The position numbers were made by a program, and so were the translations under genes. Shown piece by piece: positions 1 through 9,477 of a DNA stretch of 41,714 nucleotides. Numbering within the stretch: the stretch's first letter is position 1; each line of letters begins with the position of its first letter. The notes below the pieces were generated by a model. It was not told the origin of the DNA. It did not search any database and was given only the letters and a program-made list of their open reading frames with translations. The stretch is from an uncultured Opitutales bacterium (GTDB taxonomy: Bacteria > Verrucomicrobiota > Verrucomicrobiia > Opitutales > Intestinicryptomonadaceae). Location of the stretch: the NCBI GenBank assembly GCA_944389315.1, contig CALXLX010000009.1, forward strand, positions 1-41,714, read 5' to 3'.

Positions 1-81
1 AAAAAACCTCGAGTAAAAACTTTTTAGAAATTTCAGCATCTTATATAAAAGCTCCCTTATTGAATTGCTCGCTTTAGAGTC

Positions 82-110
82 TTGATTATTCGACGATTTG
101 TCAACATATT
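82..110 (+). promoter_or_regulatory. Possible sigma-70-type promoter of dsbD-like gene
   Basis: TTGATT (82-87) and CATATT (105-110) are separated by 17 bases. The -10-like box ends only 5 bases before the ATG at 116 and there is no Shine-Dalgarno, so the transcript would be leaderless or nearly so. This is pattern matching only. Confidence 0.35.
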
Positions 111-115
111 AAAAA

Positions 116-1879
116 ATGATGAAAAGAGTATTTTCAGCCTGCATATTTCTCTATGCCTGCCTGATTTCCCCGCTTATGGCAGCGGTCGGATTTTCCGTAT
201 CGGCTAAGGGGGATTCGGCGGCCAACGGTGGGGATTTTTCGATAGTCGCAAAATTCGACATTCCCGAAGGCGCGCACATATACTACAAAACCGCGCCCGA
301 GACAGGCATGCCCACAACGGTTTCCCTCGATTTGCCCGAGGGTTTCAGCGCGGGAGAGGCCCTATGGCAGGCGCCGGAACAGTTCAGCCAGTTCGGGCAA
401 AAATATCTCGGCTACGGCGGAACTGCAACGGTCGAAATCCCCGTGTCTGCCCCGAAAGACTTCTCCGGGCAAGCCGAGATTACCGTCAAGGCCTCCTGGC
501 TTGAATGCGACAAGATATGCACTCCCGGCGAGGCGTCGGAAAAAATCACAGTCTCCGTCGGCAAAGGCGGCGCGGGCGGCCAAGCCGCAAAAACTGCGGA
601 CTCCGCCTCCGAAACTGCGCAAAACGGCGCGAAACCATCGCCAAGTTCCAGCGGCATTTTTGCGGTATGCCTTGCATCACTCTTGGGAGGAATAATTTTA
701 AACCTCATGCCCTGCGTATTTCCAGTGCTCGGCCTAAAAGTCTTGTCCTTCGCAAAAAACGCCGGCCAGGACAGAGGCAAAACTATGGCGCAAGCGCTGA
801 TGTACACAGCAGGGATAATAGCCAGCTTCTGGCTTCTGGCCGCCATTCTCCTGGCGCTAAAAGGAGCCGGCGAGGGCCTCGGATGGGGTTTCCAGCTGCA
901 GAACCCGATATTTGTCGCGGCAATGGCGTGGCTGTTTACGGCCATAGGCTTAAATTTGTTCGGCGTATTTGAGACGGGCTTTGCAGTCGCGCAGACGGGG
1001 GTAAAATTCCAATTCAAAACGGCGGCGTTCGGCCCTAATGCGGCGGCGTTTTTCTCCGGCGTGCTTGCGGTCGCCGTCGCCAGCCCCTGCACGGCGCCCT
1101 TCATGGGAACCGCCCTTGGAGCAGCCCTCGCGGAGGGCGCAAGCGCGGCGTTTACGTTCTCGGTTTTCGGCTTTCTCGGCCTGGGAATGGCTCTGCCTTA
1201 CATAGCAATAAGCGCTTTCCCTGCGGCGGCAAAACTGCTGCCCAAACCCGGCGCATGGATGGAAACTTTCAAACAGATACTATCCTTCCCGATGTTCGCG
1301 GCGGTAATATGGCTTGCGTATGTATTCCTGCTGCAGACGTCGGCCGAGGGCCTTGCGGGACTCCTAATATCGCTGCTGCTGCTGGCATTCGCGCTATTTC
1401 TATTCGGCAGATTCTTCACGCCGCAAAGCCGCGCGAAGGCGAAGATTGCCGCCGGCGCGTTTTCAATAATAGCCCTTGCGGGAGCGTTTTTTCTATCCTT
1501 AGGAGCCGCAGAGACAAAATCCGCGGCGGAGACGCCCGCCAACGCATGGTCGGCGGAAAGGCAGAACAGGCTCCTCAAGGAGGGCAAAATCGTTTATGTT
1601 GACTTCACCGCTTCTTGGTGCCTGACATGCCAGGCAAACAAGGCGGCCATATATTCCAACGCCGCAAAAAAGGCCTTCGAGCGCACGGGAGCGGTGCTCC
1701 TTGTGGGAGACTGGACAAACCGCTCGGAGGAAATCTCCGCCCAATTAAAACGCTTCGGGAGGGCGGGGGTTCCGTTGAACCTTGTCTATTCGCCTTCGGC
1801 GCCCGACAAGCCCCAGGTTCTCCCCGCCCTGCTCACGCCCGAAATAGTGGCGGATGCAATTGACAAAGCCGCCAGATAG
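116..1879 (+). CDS. dsbD: DsbD-family thiol:disulfide interchange protein
   Basis: Inner-membrane reductant conduit that carries electrons from cytoplasmic thioredoxin to periplasmic thiol proteins (family knowledge). The 587-residue product has the three-part DsbD layout. A signal peptide (about 1-22) leads to a periplasmic alpha domain with a Cys131-x3-Cys135 pair. Next comes a multi-helix membrane core with the paired cysteines in LNLMPCVFPVLGLK (Cys200) and ASPCTAPF (Cys325). The C-terminal thioredoxin-like domain has the motif WCLTC (Cys502, Cys505). All six redox cysteines are therefore present and the length is typical. The alternative start at 119 (second Met) would change only one residue. 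It is the first gene of the forward block; lysA follows 22 bases later. A substrate such as DsbC or cytochrome c maturation factors cannot be told from here. Confidence 0.93.
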   Translation: MMKRVFSACIFLYACLISPLMAAVGFSVSAKGDSAANGGDFSIVAKFDIPEGAHIYYKTAPETGMPTTVSLDLPEGFSAGEALWQAPEQFSQFGQKYLGYGGTATVEIPVSAPKDFSGQAEITVKASWLECDKICTPGEASEKITVSVGKGGAGGQAAKTADSASETAQNGAKPSPSSSGIFAVCLASLLGGIILNLMPCVFPVLGLKVLSFAKNAGQDRGKTMAQALMYTAGIIASFWLLAAILLALKGAGEGLGWGFQLQNPIFVAAMAWLFTAIGLNLFGVFETGFAVAQTGVKFQFKTAAFGPNAAAFFSGVLAVAVASPCTAPFMGTALGAALAEGASAAFTFSVFGFLGLGMALPYIAISAFPAAAKLLPKPGAWMETFKQILSFPMFAAVIWLAYVFLLQTSAEGLAGLLISLLLLAFALFLFGRFFTPQSRAKAKIAAGAFSIIALAGAFFLSLGAAETKSAAETPANAWSAERQNRLLKEGKIVYVDFTASWCLTCQANKAAIYSNAAKKAFERTGAVLLVGDWTNRSEEISAQLKRFGRAGVPLNLVYSPSAPDKPQVLPALLTPEIVADAIDKAAR

Positions 1880-1901
1880 TGCAATTTTTTTAGGCACTAT
1901 T

Positions 1902-3167
1902 ATGGATATTGAAAAAGACACTCCGCCGAAGATTTTTTTGTCGCGCCAAAAGGCATTTGAAATAGCCGAGAAATTCGGCACGCCTTGCTATGTTTACAGC
2001 AGGAGCGCCCTCGAGGAGCAGGCTCGCAAAGCGCTCGCCTTCCCCAACGCCTTCGGGCTGACGGTGCGCTACGCGATGAAAGCGGCCTCAAACAGGAGCA
2101 TACTAAAGTTCTTCGACTCCCTGGGCATACACATAGACGCCTCAAGCTCTTACGAGGTAAAGCGAGCCATGGCCGCGGGAATAGCCCCGCAGAAGATATC
2201 CCTCTCGAGCCAGCAGATGCCCGACGACATCGCCGAGATGGCAAAGATGGGAATCAAGTTCAACGCATGCTCCCTCCACCAGCTCGAATGCTATGCCAAG
2301 GCCTGCCCAGAGATTCCGCTCGGGGTGAGGATAAACCCGGGGCTCGGGTCGGGCGGGACGAACAGGACGAATGTCGGCGGCCCGGCGTCGAGCTTTGGAA
2401 TATGGCACGAGTTTTTCCCGCAGATAGATGAGATTGTAAATAGGTACTCGCTGAAAATCACGCGCATACACACGCACATAGGTTCGGGCTCAGACCCGGC
2501 GGTGTGGCAGAAGGTCGCCAAGATGAGCATGGACACTGTGGAGAGGTTTAAGGACGTGGACACTCTCGACATGGGCGGCGGTTTCAAGGTCGCACGCGTG
2601 GAGGGGGAGAAATCAACCGACTTGCAGCAGATAGGCCTGCCCGTCGCCAAGGTGGTGGAGGACTTCGCAAAGAGAACGGGGCGCAGGATACATTTCGAGA
2701 TAGAGCCGGGCACCTTCCTTCTGGCAAACAGCGCGTGCGTACTCTGCTCGGTTCAGGATATGTGCTCCACCGGCGCTGAGGGCTATGAATTTATAAAGAC
2801 GGACTCTGGCATGACCGACATACTCAGGCCCTCGCTCTACGGCGCGCAGCACCCCATAGAGATAATGCAGAAGGTCCCGACGGACGAAACCCAAAGCTAC
2901 ATATTCTGCGGGCACTGCTGCGAGAGCGGAGACATACTCACCCCCGCCCCGGCGGATCCCGAGGCGCTCAGCCCGCGTCTTACAAAACGAGCGCAGATAG
3001 GGGATTTGTGCGTCATAGGCGGAGCGGGCGCGTACTGCAGCGCCATGGCCACAAAGAACTACAACTCGTATCCGGCAAGCCCGGAGGTCATGCTCGAGAA
3101 GGACGGCTCACTGACGCTGATACGCCGCCGCCAGAGCCTTGAAAGCGTATTTGAGGACGAAATCTAA
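1902..3167 (+). CDS. lysA: Diaminopimelate decarboxylase-like PLP enzyme (fold type III)
   Basis: Pyridoxal-phosphate decarboxylase of the alanine-racemase fold; the best match is meso-diaminopimelate decarboxylase, the last step of lysine synthesis. Visible motifs, numbered from the ATG at 1902: PLP lysine in YAMKA (Lys60), HIGSGSDP (192-199), the glycine loop DMGGGFKV (223-230), EPGTFLLANS (268-277) and CESGD (340-344), whose Cys reaches into the partner active site in this family. At 421 residues the length is normal. The frame stays open upstream to an in-frame start at 1854 inside dsbD, but the ATG at 1902 puts the conserved GTPCYVY at its usual place. Ornithine/arginine and carboxynorspermidine decarboxylases share the fold; the CESGD motif favours LysA. 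A thioesterase gene follows after 5 bases. Confidence 0.85.
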   Translation: MDIEKDTPPKIFLSRQKAFEIAEKFGTPCYVYSRSALEEQARKALAFPNAFGLTVRYAMKAASNRSILKFFDSLGIHIDASSSYEVKRAMAAGIAPQKISLSSQQMPDDIAEMAKMGIKFNACSLHQLECYAKACPEIPLGVRINPGLGSGGTNRTNVGGPASSFGIWHEFFPQIDEIVNRYSLKITRIHTHIGSGSDPAVWQKVAKMSMDTVERFKDVDTLDMGGGFKVARVEGEKSTDLQQIGLPVAKVVEDFAKRTGRRIHFEIEPGTFLLANSACVLCSVQDMCSTGAEGYEFIKTDSGMTDILRPSLYGAQHPIEIMQKVPTDETQSYIFCGHCCESGDILTPAPADPEALSPRLTKRAQIGDLCVIGGAGAYCSAMATKNYNSYPASPEVMLEKDGSLTLIRRRQSLESVFEDEI

Positions 3168-3172
3168 AAACC

Positions 3173-3589
3173 ATGCTTGAGAAATCTATACAGATAAGGG
3201 TGCGCTTTGCCGAAACCGACGCTATGGGCGTAGTCTACCACGCAAACTATCTTCCGTGGATGGAATCCGCGCGCATAGAGCTTTTGGATTCATTGGGGCT
3301 TTCCTATAAGAACATAATCAAGCTCGGGCTGCACATTCCGGTGCTCGAGGTCCATGTAAAATACCGCGCGAGCGCGTTTTTTGACGACAGGGTCAATGTA
3401 AGGGCCATGATACGCGAAAGGCCCGGAGTTAAAATAACCATAGACTACGAGATTTCCCGCGACGGCAAGACCCTCTCGGAGGCGCGCACCGTGCACGCTT
3501 TTGTGGATTCGTCCGGAGCTCCCGTGAAGCCGCCCGCGCAGATAATATCGCGCCTCAGGGAACTTTTCGACCAGAGCCAGAAAAAATAA
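3173..3589 (+). CDS. YbgC/FadM-type acyl-CoA thioesterase (hotdog fold)
   Basis: Hydrolyses acyl-CoA thioesters in the cytoplasm; in many Gram-negatives the YbgC member sits beside the Tol-Pal genes. The 138-residue protein has the 4-hydroxybenzoyl-CoA thioesterase signature near its N terminus: RVRFAETDAMGVVYHANY, with the catalytic Asp16 and the following His-Ala-Asn-Tyr. The length equals that of a single hotdog domain. It starts 5 bases after lysA and ends 15 bases before the membrane glycosyltransferase, so it is probably in the same operon. No tol genes are nearby, so a Tol-Pal link cannot be argued here. Substrate is unknown. Confidence 0.88.
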   Translation: MLEKSIQIRVRFAETDAMGVVYHANYLPWMESARIELLDSLGLSYKNIIKLGLHIPVLEVHVKYRASAFFDDRVNVRAMIRERPGVKITIDYEISRDGKTLSEARTVHAFVDSSGAPVKPPAQIISRLRELFDQSQKK

Positions 3590-3604
3590 ATATAAACGCG
3601 CGCT

Positions 3605-5209
3605 ATGAATATGCGAAAGTTCAGAATAACGCTGTTTTTGACATTCGCCGTGGCGCTGCTTTTCGGGGTTGGGATACGCTCGCAGATTGCGCACTCCCGC
3701 GCCGTGCACGCCGACGAGGCCGAGCAGGCGCACACGTTTCTTAAGCTCTACGATACCGGCTCATACGAGTACAATCCTAACGGACCGCACGGGCCGACTT
3801 TGTACTATTATTCGCTGGCGGCGGAAAAATTGTCCGACATTCTCGGCGCGGAGAGGCCCCGGACGGGAGAAATTTCAGGTGCAGATGCTTCGGCTGCGGC
3901 GGGGCCAAACATAGCCTCTTTGAGAATGGGGCTTTTCGGGGTTTTCGCGGCTACGCTTGCGCTGATGTTCCTGGCGGCAAAGTTCACCTCCCTCGGAACG
4001 GCCGCATGCTCGGCGGGCGTGCTTTGCTTTTCGGCGCTGTCGGCAGTGTACTCGGGCTATTATGTGCACGAGAGCATTTTTGCGTTTGCGGCTCTGGGCC
4101 TTTTCATCTGCGCATGGGGGTTTTTAAAATCGCCCACGGCCGCATGGGCGGCGGCGCTCGGCGTGTTTGCTGGCCTCGCCCAGGCGACAAAGGAGACGGC
4201 CCCCATACTTTTTGCCTCAGCCGCCCTGGCTATCGCGCCGGAGGCATTCCGCTATTTCAAAAAGAGATGCAATGACGGGCAAAAGGCGGAAATATCAAAA
4301 TACATAAAGCTTCTGTGCGTTGCGCTATTTTGCGCGGCGGCGCTTCTGATTGTCCTGTACACGTCTTTCGGGAGCAACCCGAGGGGGATTTGCGACGCGT
4401 TTTTATCTTACACCCACTTTGCGGGGAAGTCCTGCGCGCCGGAGCATACTAAGGAGTTTTTATATTATTTTAAGCTTCTATTTGCGCAAAAGAGCGGCGG
4501 GATATGGTTCGGGGAATTTGCGATTGCCTCGCTTGGAATCGCGGGGGCGGCGATTGCGTATTTGTGCAGAAAAAGCGGAGCGGCCAGATTCGTGCTGGCG
4601 GCCTTCGCCTATTCGGTTTTGAACATTGCCATTCTTAGCCTGATTCCCTACAAGATGCCGTGGCTGTTGCTCTCGGCAATCACCGCCCTTTGCCTGCCGG
4701 CCGGATACGCGGTATACACGGCTTTCAAGACGAGAAGCTTTGCGCTGAAGCTCGCCCTCATGGCGGTTTTGGCGCTGGCGCTCTTTGCGCAGACAAAGCA
4801 GCTTAGGCTCGTGTCCCAGAGGTTTCACTCGGACCCGCGCAACCCGTTTATATCGGTGCATACCGTGTCGGATTTCGAGCGGCTTCAAAACAGGGTTGCA
4901 GGCTGCGCAAAGGTCTCCGAATACGGGGCGGACATGCCGGTATGCGTGTATATGTCGCAGTCGCCCTGGCCCATGCCCTGGGCTTTCAGGAACCTGAAAA
5001 ACGCCGGATTTTGGACGGGCGACATGCCCATTCCCGAGAATCTGGACGTATTTGAAATAATCATAACTGACTCCGCGCACCAGGAGGAAATCTCAAAAAG
5101 GCTGGATCCAAAAAAATATAAAACCTCCGTATACGGCCTGCGCGAGAATCTGCTGCTTTACGTGTTCATAAAGGATAATCTGTTTTCAAAACTTTTGGAG
5201 ATGCAATGA
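3605..5209 (+). CDS. Agl23-like (TIGR03663-type) GT-C membrane glycosyltransferase
   Basis: Multi-span membrane protein of the GT-C/GT39-like class, which use lipid-linked sugar donors on the outer face of the inner membrane. The 534-residue sequence starts with one helix, then has the acidic first-loop motif HADEAEQ (Asp37, Glu38), followed by YNPNGPHGPTLYYY, which I recognise from the family named flippase activity-associated protein Agl23. About ten further hydrophobic segments follow, and a soluble tail begins near FHSDPRNPF, also characteristic of that family. The start is ATG 3605 or the second Met at 3611. Its stop overlaps the next start in ATGA (5206-5209), so the AsmA-like protein is translationally coupled. 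The name comes from archaeal N-glycosylation work; the function in bacteria is not established. Confidence 0.72.
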   Translation: MNMRKFRITLFLTFAVALLFGVGIRSQIAHSRAVHADEAEQAHTFLKLYDTGSYEYNPNGPHGPTLYYYSLAAEKLSDILGAERPRTGEISGADASAAAGPNIASLRMGLFGVFAATLALMFLAAKFTSLGTAACSAGVLCFSALSAVYSGYYVHESIFAFAALGLFICAWGFLKSPTAAWAAALGVFAGLAQATKETAPILFASAALAIAPEAFRYFKKRCNDGQKAEISKYIKLLCVALFCAAALLIVLYTSFGSNPRGICDAFLSYTHFAGKSCAPEHTKEFLYYFKLLFAQKSGGIWFGEFAIASLGIAGAAIAYLCRKSGAARFVLAAFAYSVLNIAILSLIPYKMPWLLLSAITALCLPAGYAVYTAFKTRSFALKLALMAVLALALFAQTKQLRLVSQRFHSDPRNPFISVHTVSDFERLQNRVAGCAKVSEYGADMPVCVYMSQSPWPMPWAFRNLKNAGFWTGDMPIPENLDVFEIIITDSAHQEEISKRLDPKKYKTSVYGLRENLLLYVFIKDNLFSKLLEMQ

Positions 5210-8200
5210 AGAAAATTTTGCTGAGATTGTTTTTGGCGGCTGCAGTGCTTGTTGCGGCGCTTGCCATAGTGGCGACAAGTTCAACATTCCAGACTTGGGC
5301 GCTCAAGAGGGCACTTAAGGATCTTCCCCCGGAATTCTCACTGGAATTTGAGGGCGCGGGCCTGGGTCCAAAGACCGTGTTCATAAAAAATTTTGTGATG
5401 TCCAAAAATGACGATTCCCATATAAAGATTGGGAACTTTCAAGCCAGATACAGCCTTATAGACCTGCTTTTCTCGTCAAGGCTGAACATATCCGAGCTAA
5501 AACTTTCGGACGCCGAAATATATGTGATAGACAAAAAGGCCTCCGCAAAAGACGCGCCTAAGGCGGAGACGAAGCCGGGGAGCGCGAAAAAGCCTTCAAG
5601 CCCGGCGGCAAAAGCCGCCGAGCAGCAGGCTGGGCAGAAGACGGGAAAAAGCCCGTTTAAGTTCGAGGGGCTGCCGATAGACTTAAATATAGATTCCTTG
5701 GAGGCGGATCTTAAAATTTACAGCAATGTAGGAACGGGTATTGACGTCAAGGTGTCGCTAAAATCCTTCGACATGCCCAGGGGGAAAATCCCGTCGAAAG
5801 GCGCGCTGGAATCTTCGCTTGTAATATTGTACAACAAAAAGAGTTTTTCCCCCATAGACATATCGGCAAGCATTCTTGAAGACAAATCGGCAAAAGACTC
5901 CTCAAAGCTCAATTTGAAGGTCTCCTACAAGAACAAAGACATGCTGCTTGCATCGGTTCTGTTGGGCTCCGCGCTCGAGTCTTTTGCAGGAGAGCTAAAG
6001 GCGGACGTCTCGGAAACCGACTTCTCCGACATAGTCTCAAAGGAAAAGCTCTTTAAATTCTCAACGCAGATATACGCCGTCGTAAAGGCGGACATACCCA
6101 AAAAACAGATATCCGCGAACGGAGCTTTGGACATACTCTGCGGCCAGCCGCAGAAAATATCCGACAAGCTCAAGAGCCTTAAGGAGGTGCGCCTGTCGGG
6201 GAAATTCGACGTATCGAATATGGACGAAGCATTCTCGGCAAAAAGCCTGGACTTCAGCCTGTTTGCGGACTCTGAAAAGCTCGCGGTGCTCTCTCTTGCC
6301 GCGCCGATTTCCGTCAAGGCGTCGGCTCCTAAAGACATAGTTCTGGCCCTGCCCGACGGCAAGATAGCCTCTTTGGAGATAAACAATCTGACGGACTCGC
6401 TCATAGCGGGAATAGCCGGAGCTGACAGTTTTTCCTTCCAGCCGCTGCGCGCGCAATTCGGGCTCTACAAGGTGGACAAGTCCCTGCGCGTGTCCACGGA
6501 TTACCCCGTGCGACTAAACATGGCGCGCATAGGCGCAAAGGATAACCCATCTATAACGAATCTTTGCATGGACATATCCGCCCAGGCCGATTTCGACTCT
6601 TTAAAGCTATCCAATATAGACGCCTCCGCGGAGCTTATAAACGGCAAAGAAAAGCTAAAGATAAACGCCAAAGCCGCCATAAACGGCCAGTCGGCAGATT
6701 TCTTCGCGGGCCTGAACGGGCCGTTGAACCCGCTTATAAAGGCGGTTCCGTCGGCGGCCAAATACGGCGGATTGGGCCTTGAGGCAGATTTGTCTGCCAA
6801 GGCGGCCAATTTGAACCTCGCGGGCATGACGGCGCAAAGCGCGATATCCGCGGCGGAATTGTCCGGCGGAATTTTCGACGACAAAAAGGCAAAGATACTC
6901 GAGATTTCCCTCAAAGACCAAAAAGGCATGCTGAAGTGCGACAAGCTCCCCATAAGCCTCGCTGCGGCCTTCGTGCCGGACCTCTCGGGAAATTATATTC
7001 GGGCGGACGCAAACTTCGACGCCTCCGCTGGCAAAATCTCCGCAAACGGCAGCATTGCCGCGGAGAATATCTCCTACGGGAAACTCATAAGCGGCATAAA
7101 CCCGTCTTTAAAATTCAGCCTCGATAAGGACGCCAATGGCGCGAGGCTGAAAATTTCGGACATATCAGTATCAAACTCCATAGCGCAGTTCATCGCGGGA
7201 GATGCGGACGCTCTGTTTGGGGGGGATTTTTCCCTGAAAAGCGCTGGGGCAAAATTGTCCGCAAAATTGAAGACGCTTTTCGACCAGCCGGCACTATCGC
7301 CGTACAACAACATCGCATCAGGTTCGGCGAACCTGTCGGCGAAATATTCGGACAATGCGCTAAATTTGTCGATAGACGCCGCGGGGCTGGCGGCAAAATC
7401 CTCTCCGGAGACGCTCGACAAGCTCGATATTTCCCTCCTGTGCAAATTCGCGGACGGATTGAAGTTTGACAGCGCGGACGTAAAATTCTCCGCCAACGGC
7501 CTAAACGGCAAAACAGAGGCGTCTGGAAAATTCAAATACGCGGAGGTTTCGGAAATTTCCGTGGACGCAAACTCCATCATTGTAGAGGACCTCTCGGCGC
7601 TTCCAAAATTCTTCTCCAACCCCGCGGCAAAGGCGGTTCCCGAGGTTTCCGCAGAGGAAAATGACTCCGCAAAGACCCCATCGAACAAAGCAAGAGGGGT
7701 GGCCGCAAGGCGCAAGATACTGCGCCCCTATGCAGACGCGCCAAAAGTATCCGCCTACGACAAGAAAGACGCAAAGGCCTTCTGGGACTGCGGCTTCCAG
7801 GCTCTACTAAACGCCAAGGCAAAAGCCGTCGTAAAGGGGGGCAAAGACATACTAAGAAACGTTCGGTTCAACGCGCGCCTTCTGAAAGACTCGGCTGCCA
7901 TAAGCGGCTTTAACGCCGACCTAAAAACATCGCCCATGGCAGCCTCGGGCACGCTGACATTCGACGCGTCAAAGGACAATCCATACTCTCTCAAAGACGC
8001 CGAGCTGAAGATATCCAAGCTGCCGGTCGGAGACTTCATAGGCGGGGACCGCCCCATAATAGAGGGGAATTTCGACATAGACGTGTCTCTGCGAGGAAGC
8101 GGATCCAACACAAACCACCTGCTCAACCATCTGTGCGGAAGCGCGAGGGTCGTCAGCACTGGAGGCACAGTAAGGCCGCTTTCAAAAGATTCGCAAAGCG

Positions 8201-8688
8201 GAGTTGTAGCAGAGACCGCGGGCACCCTGCTTAAGATAGGAAGCGCATTCTTCGGCAAGAAGGTCAAGGAATTGGACGGCATGAGCGAGTTGGCGCAAAT
8301 GTTATCCGAATTTGCGTTTAGCAAGCTTGAAATTTCGGCAGAGCGCAACGAAAAGACCTACGATATTGACATAAAGACCGCACATATAGACGCCGAGGAC
8401 CTCTTTGTGGAGGCCTCCGGAACGGTGAAATACGAGGCGGACAAGCCCATACTCGAGCAGCAGATGAATATTCCCGCCACGATATACGTCAGGGAAAATT
8501 CAAAGAAGCACACGCTGTTTGAATCCGGCGGCTTTGCGAGGGAGAAATCCTCTTACAGGGGCTATTGCGTGGGGCCGAAATTCAGGATTTACGGCACTCC
8601 GTCGGCGGTTAAGACGGATCTTGGAGACATAATCAGCAAGACCACCGGCGCGATAGGTTCATCGATTTTTAAGACAGACGGCAAATGA
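5206..8688 (+). CDS. Large AsmA-like inner-membrane-anchored envelope protein
   Basis: A 1160-residue protein with one N-terminal membrane anchor (about residues 4-22) and a long periplasmic part made of alternating beta-rich repeats of the AsmA/YhdP/TamB style. Proteins of this group are now seen as bridges that move phospholipid between inner and outer membrane. Visible features: a Lys/Ala/Pro-rich low-complexity stretch near residues 110-150 (KKPSSPAAKAAEQQAG within it), many short segments such as LDISL and FDASAG typical of repeated beta strands, and a C-terminal part resembling the AsmA C-terminal domain with GTVKYEADKPILEQQ and a final stretch on gene sets with GTPSAVKTDLG. It overlaps the glycosyltransferase upstream and panB downstream by 4 bases each. 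The family call rests on architecture and composition, not on a catalytic motif. Confidence 0.65.
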   Translation: MKKILLRLFLAAAVLVAALAIVATSSTFQTWALKRALKDLPPEFSLEFEGAGLGPKTVFIKNFVMSKNDDSHIKIGNFQARYSLIDLLFSSRLNISELKLSDAEIYVIDKKASAKDAPKAETKPGSAKKPSSPAAKAAEQQAGQKTGKSPFKFEGLPIDLNIDSLEADLKIYSNVGTGIDVKVSLKSFDMPRGKIPSKGALESSLVILYNKKSFSPIDISASILEDKSAKDSSKLNLKVSYKNKDMLLASVLLGSALESFAGELKADVSETDFSDIVSKEKLFKFSTQIYAVVKADIPKKQISANGALDILCGQPQKISDKLKSLKEVRLSGKFDVSNMDEAFSAKSLDFSLFADSEKLAVLSLAAPISVKASAPKDIVLALPDGKIASLEINNLTDSLIAGIAGADSFSFQPLRAQFGLYKVDKSLRVSTDYPVRLNMARIGAKDNPSITNLCMDISAQADFDSLKLSNIDASAELINGKEKLKINAKAAINGQSADFFAGLNGPLNPLIKAVPSAAKYGGLGLEADLSAKAANLNLAGMTAQSAISAAELSGGIFDDKKAKILEISLKDQKGMLKCDKLPISLAAAFVPDLSGNYIRADANFDASAGKISANGSIAAENISYGKLISGINPSLKFSLDKDANGARLKISDISVSNSIAQFIAGDADALFGGDFSLKSAGAKLSAKLKTLFDQPALSPYNNIASGSANLSAKYSDNALNLSIDAAGLAAKSSPETLDKLDISLLCKFADGLKFDSADVKFSANGLNGKTEASGKFKYAEVSEISVDANSIIVEDLSALPKFFSNPAAKAVPEVSAEENDSAKTPSNKARGVAARRKILRPYADAPKVSAYDKKDAKAFWDCGFQALLNAKAKAVVKGGKDILRNVRFNARLLKDSAAISGFNADLKTSPMAASGTLTFDASKDNPYSLKDAELKISKLPVGDFIGGDRPIIEGNFDIDVSLRGSGSNTNHLLNHLCGSARVVSTGGTVRPLSKDSQSGVVAETAGTLLKIGSAFFGKKVKELDGMSELAQMLSEFAFSKLEISAERNEKTYDIDIKTAHIDAEDLFVEASGTVKYEADKPILEQQMNIPATIYVRENSKKHTLFESGGFAREKSSYRGYCVGPKFRIYGTPSAVKTDLGDIISKTTGAIGSSIFKTDGK

Positions 8689-9476
8689 AAAAAATTACAG
8701 TAAAAGACATACTTTCGAAGAAGTCGGGCGGTGAGAAAATAGCGATGGTAACCGCGTACGACGCCATATTCGCGCGCCTGGCAGACGCAGCGGGAGCCGA
8801 TATGATACTTGTCGGGGATTCCGTGGGAAACACCGTTTTGGGGTTTGAGAACACGGTTCCCGTGACAGTCGACATGATGCTGCACCATGCAGGGGCGGTT
8901 GCGCGCGCAAATACCGGAGCCCTTGTTGTGGCGGATTTGCCCTTTGCGACGGCCGCCCTTCCTGTGGCGGAACTTGTCCAGCTTTGCGCGCGCTTCATGA
9001 GGGAGGCGGGCGTCCAGGCTGTAAAGATTGAAGGCGGAGCAAAAATAGCGGGAAAAGTCGCGGCTCTCACGGAGGCTGGCATACCCGTTGTGGGGCACAT
9101 AGGCCTGCAGCCACAGCAGGTATTCAAGCTGGGCGGGTACCGCTCCTTCGGCAAAACGGAGGAGGAAACCGCATCTTTGGTTGAAGACGCCAAGGCTCTC
9201 GAGGAGGCCGGGACCTTCTGCATAGTTCTCGAGGCAGTAAAGCACGGGGTCGCCAGAGAGATAACAACATCTCTCAGACGCGCGGCGAGCATAGGCATAG
9301 GCTCGGGGCCCGGCTGCGACGGCCAGGTGCTCGTATTAACAGACATACTCGGCCTTTCGGCTGCGGCTCCGAAGTTCGCCAAAAGATATGTTGACGGAGC
9401 AAAGATTCTCGGCGGGGCGCTGTCGGCCTATGTTTCGGAAGTAAAGGGGGGAATATTCCCTCCAAAGGAATCCTAA
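8685..9476 (+). CDS. panB: 3-methyl-2-oxobutanoate hydroxymethyltransferase
   Basis: First committed step of pantothenate synthesis: transfers a hydroxymethyl group from 5,10-methylene-tetrahydrofolate to alpha-ketoisovalerate, giving ketopantoate. The 263-residue protein is of normal length. The metal ligands are in place: Asp45 in ILVGDSVGN, Asp84 in VVADLPF and Glu116 in VKIEGG; Lys114 and the catalytic base Glu183 (VLEAVKHG) are also seen, at positions almost equal to those of the E. coli enzyme. The start overlaps the stop of the AsmA-like gene in ATGA. panC and panD are not in the window. The SET-domain gene begins 1 base after its stop. Confidence 0.96.
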   Translation: MKKITVKDILSKKSGGEKIAMVTAYDAIFARLADAAGADMILVGDSVGNTVLGFENTVPVTVDMMLHHAGAVARANTGALVVADLPFATAALPVAELVQLCARFMREAGVQAVKIEGGAKIAGKVAALTEAGIPVVGHIGLQPQQVFKLGGYRSFGKTEEETASLVEDAKALEEAGTFCIVLEAVKHGVAREITTSLRRAASIGIGSGPGCDGQVLVLTDILGLSAAAPKFAKRYVDGAKILGGALSAYVSEVKGGIFPPKES

Positions 9477-9477
9477 T

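Noticed and set aside
412..1104. A 230-codon minus-strand frame opposite dsbD
   Set aside because: Shadow of a clear DsbD gene; composition Ala/Pro/Ser-rich, no domain.
4478..5080. A 200-codon minus-strand frame opposite the glycosyltransferase gene
   Set aside because: Arg/His-rich antisense shadow with no motif.
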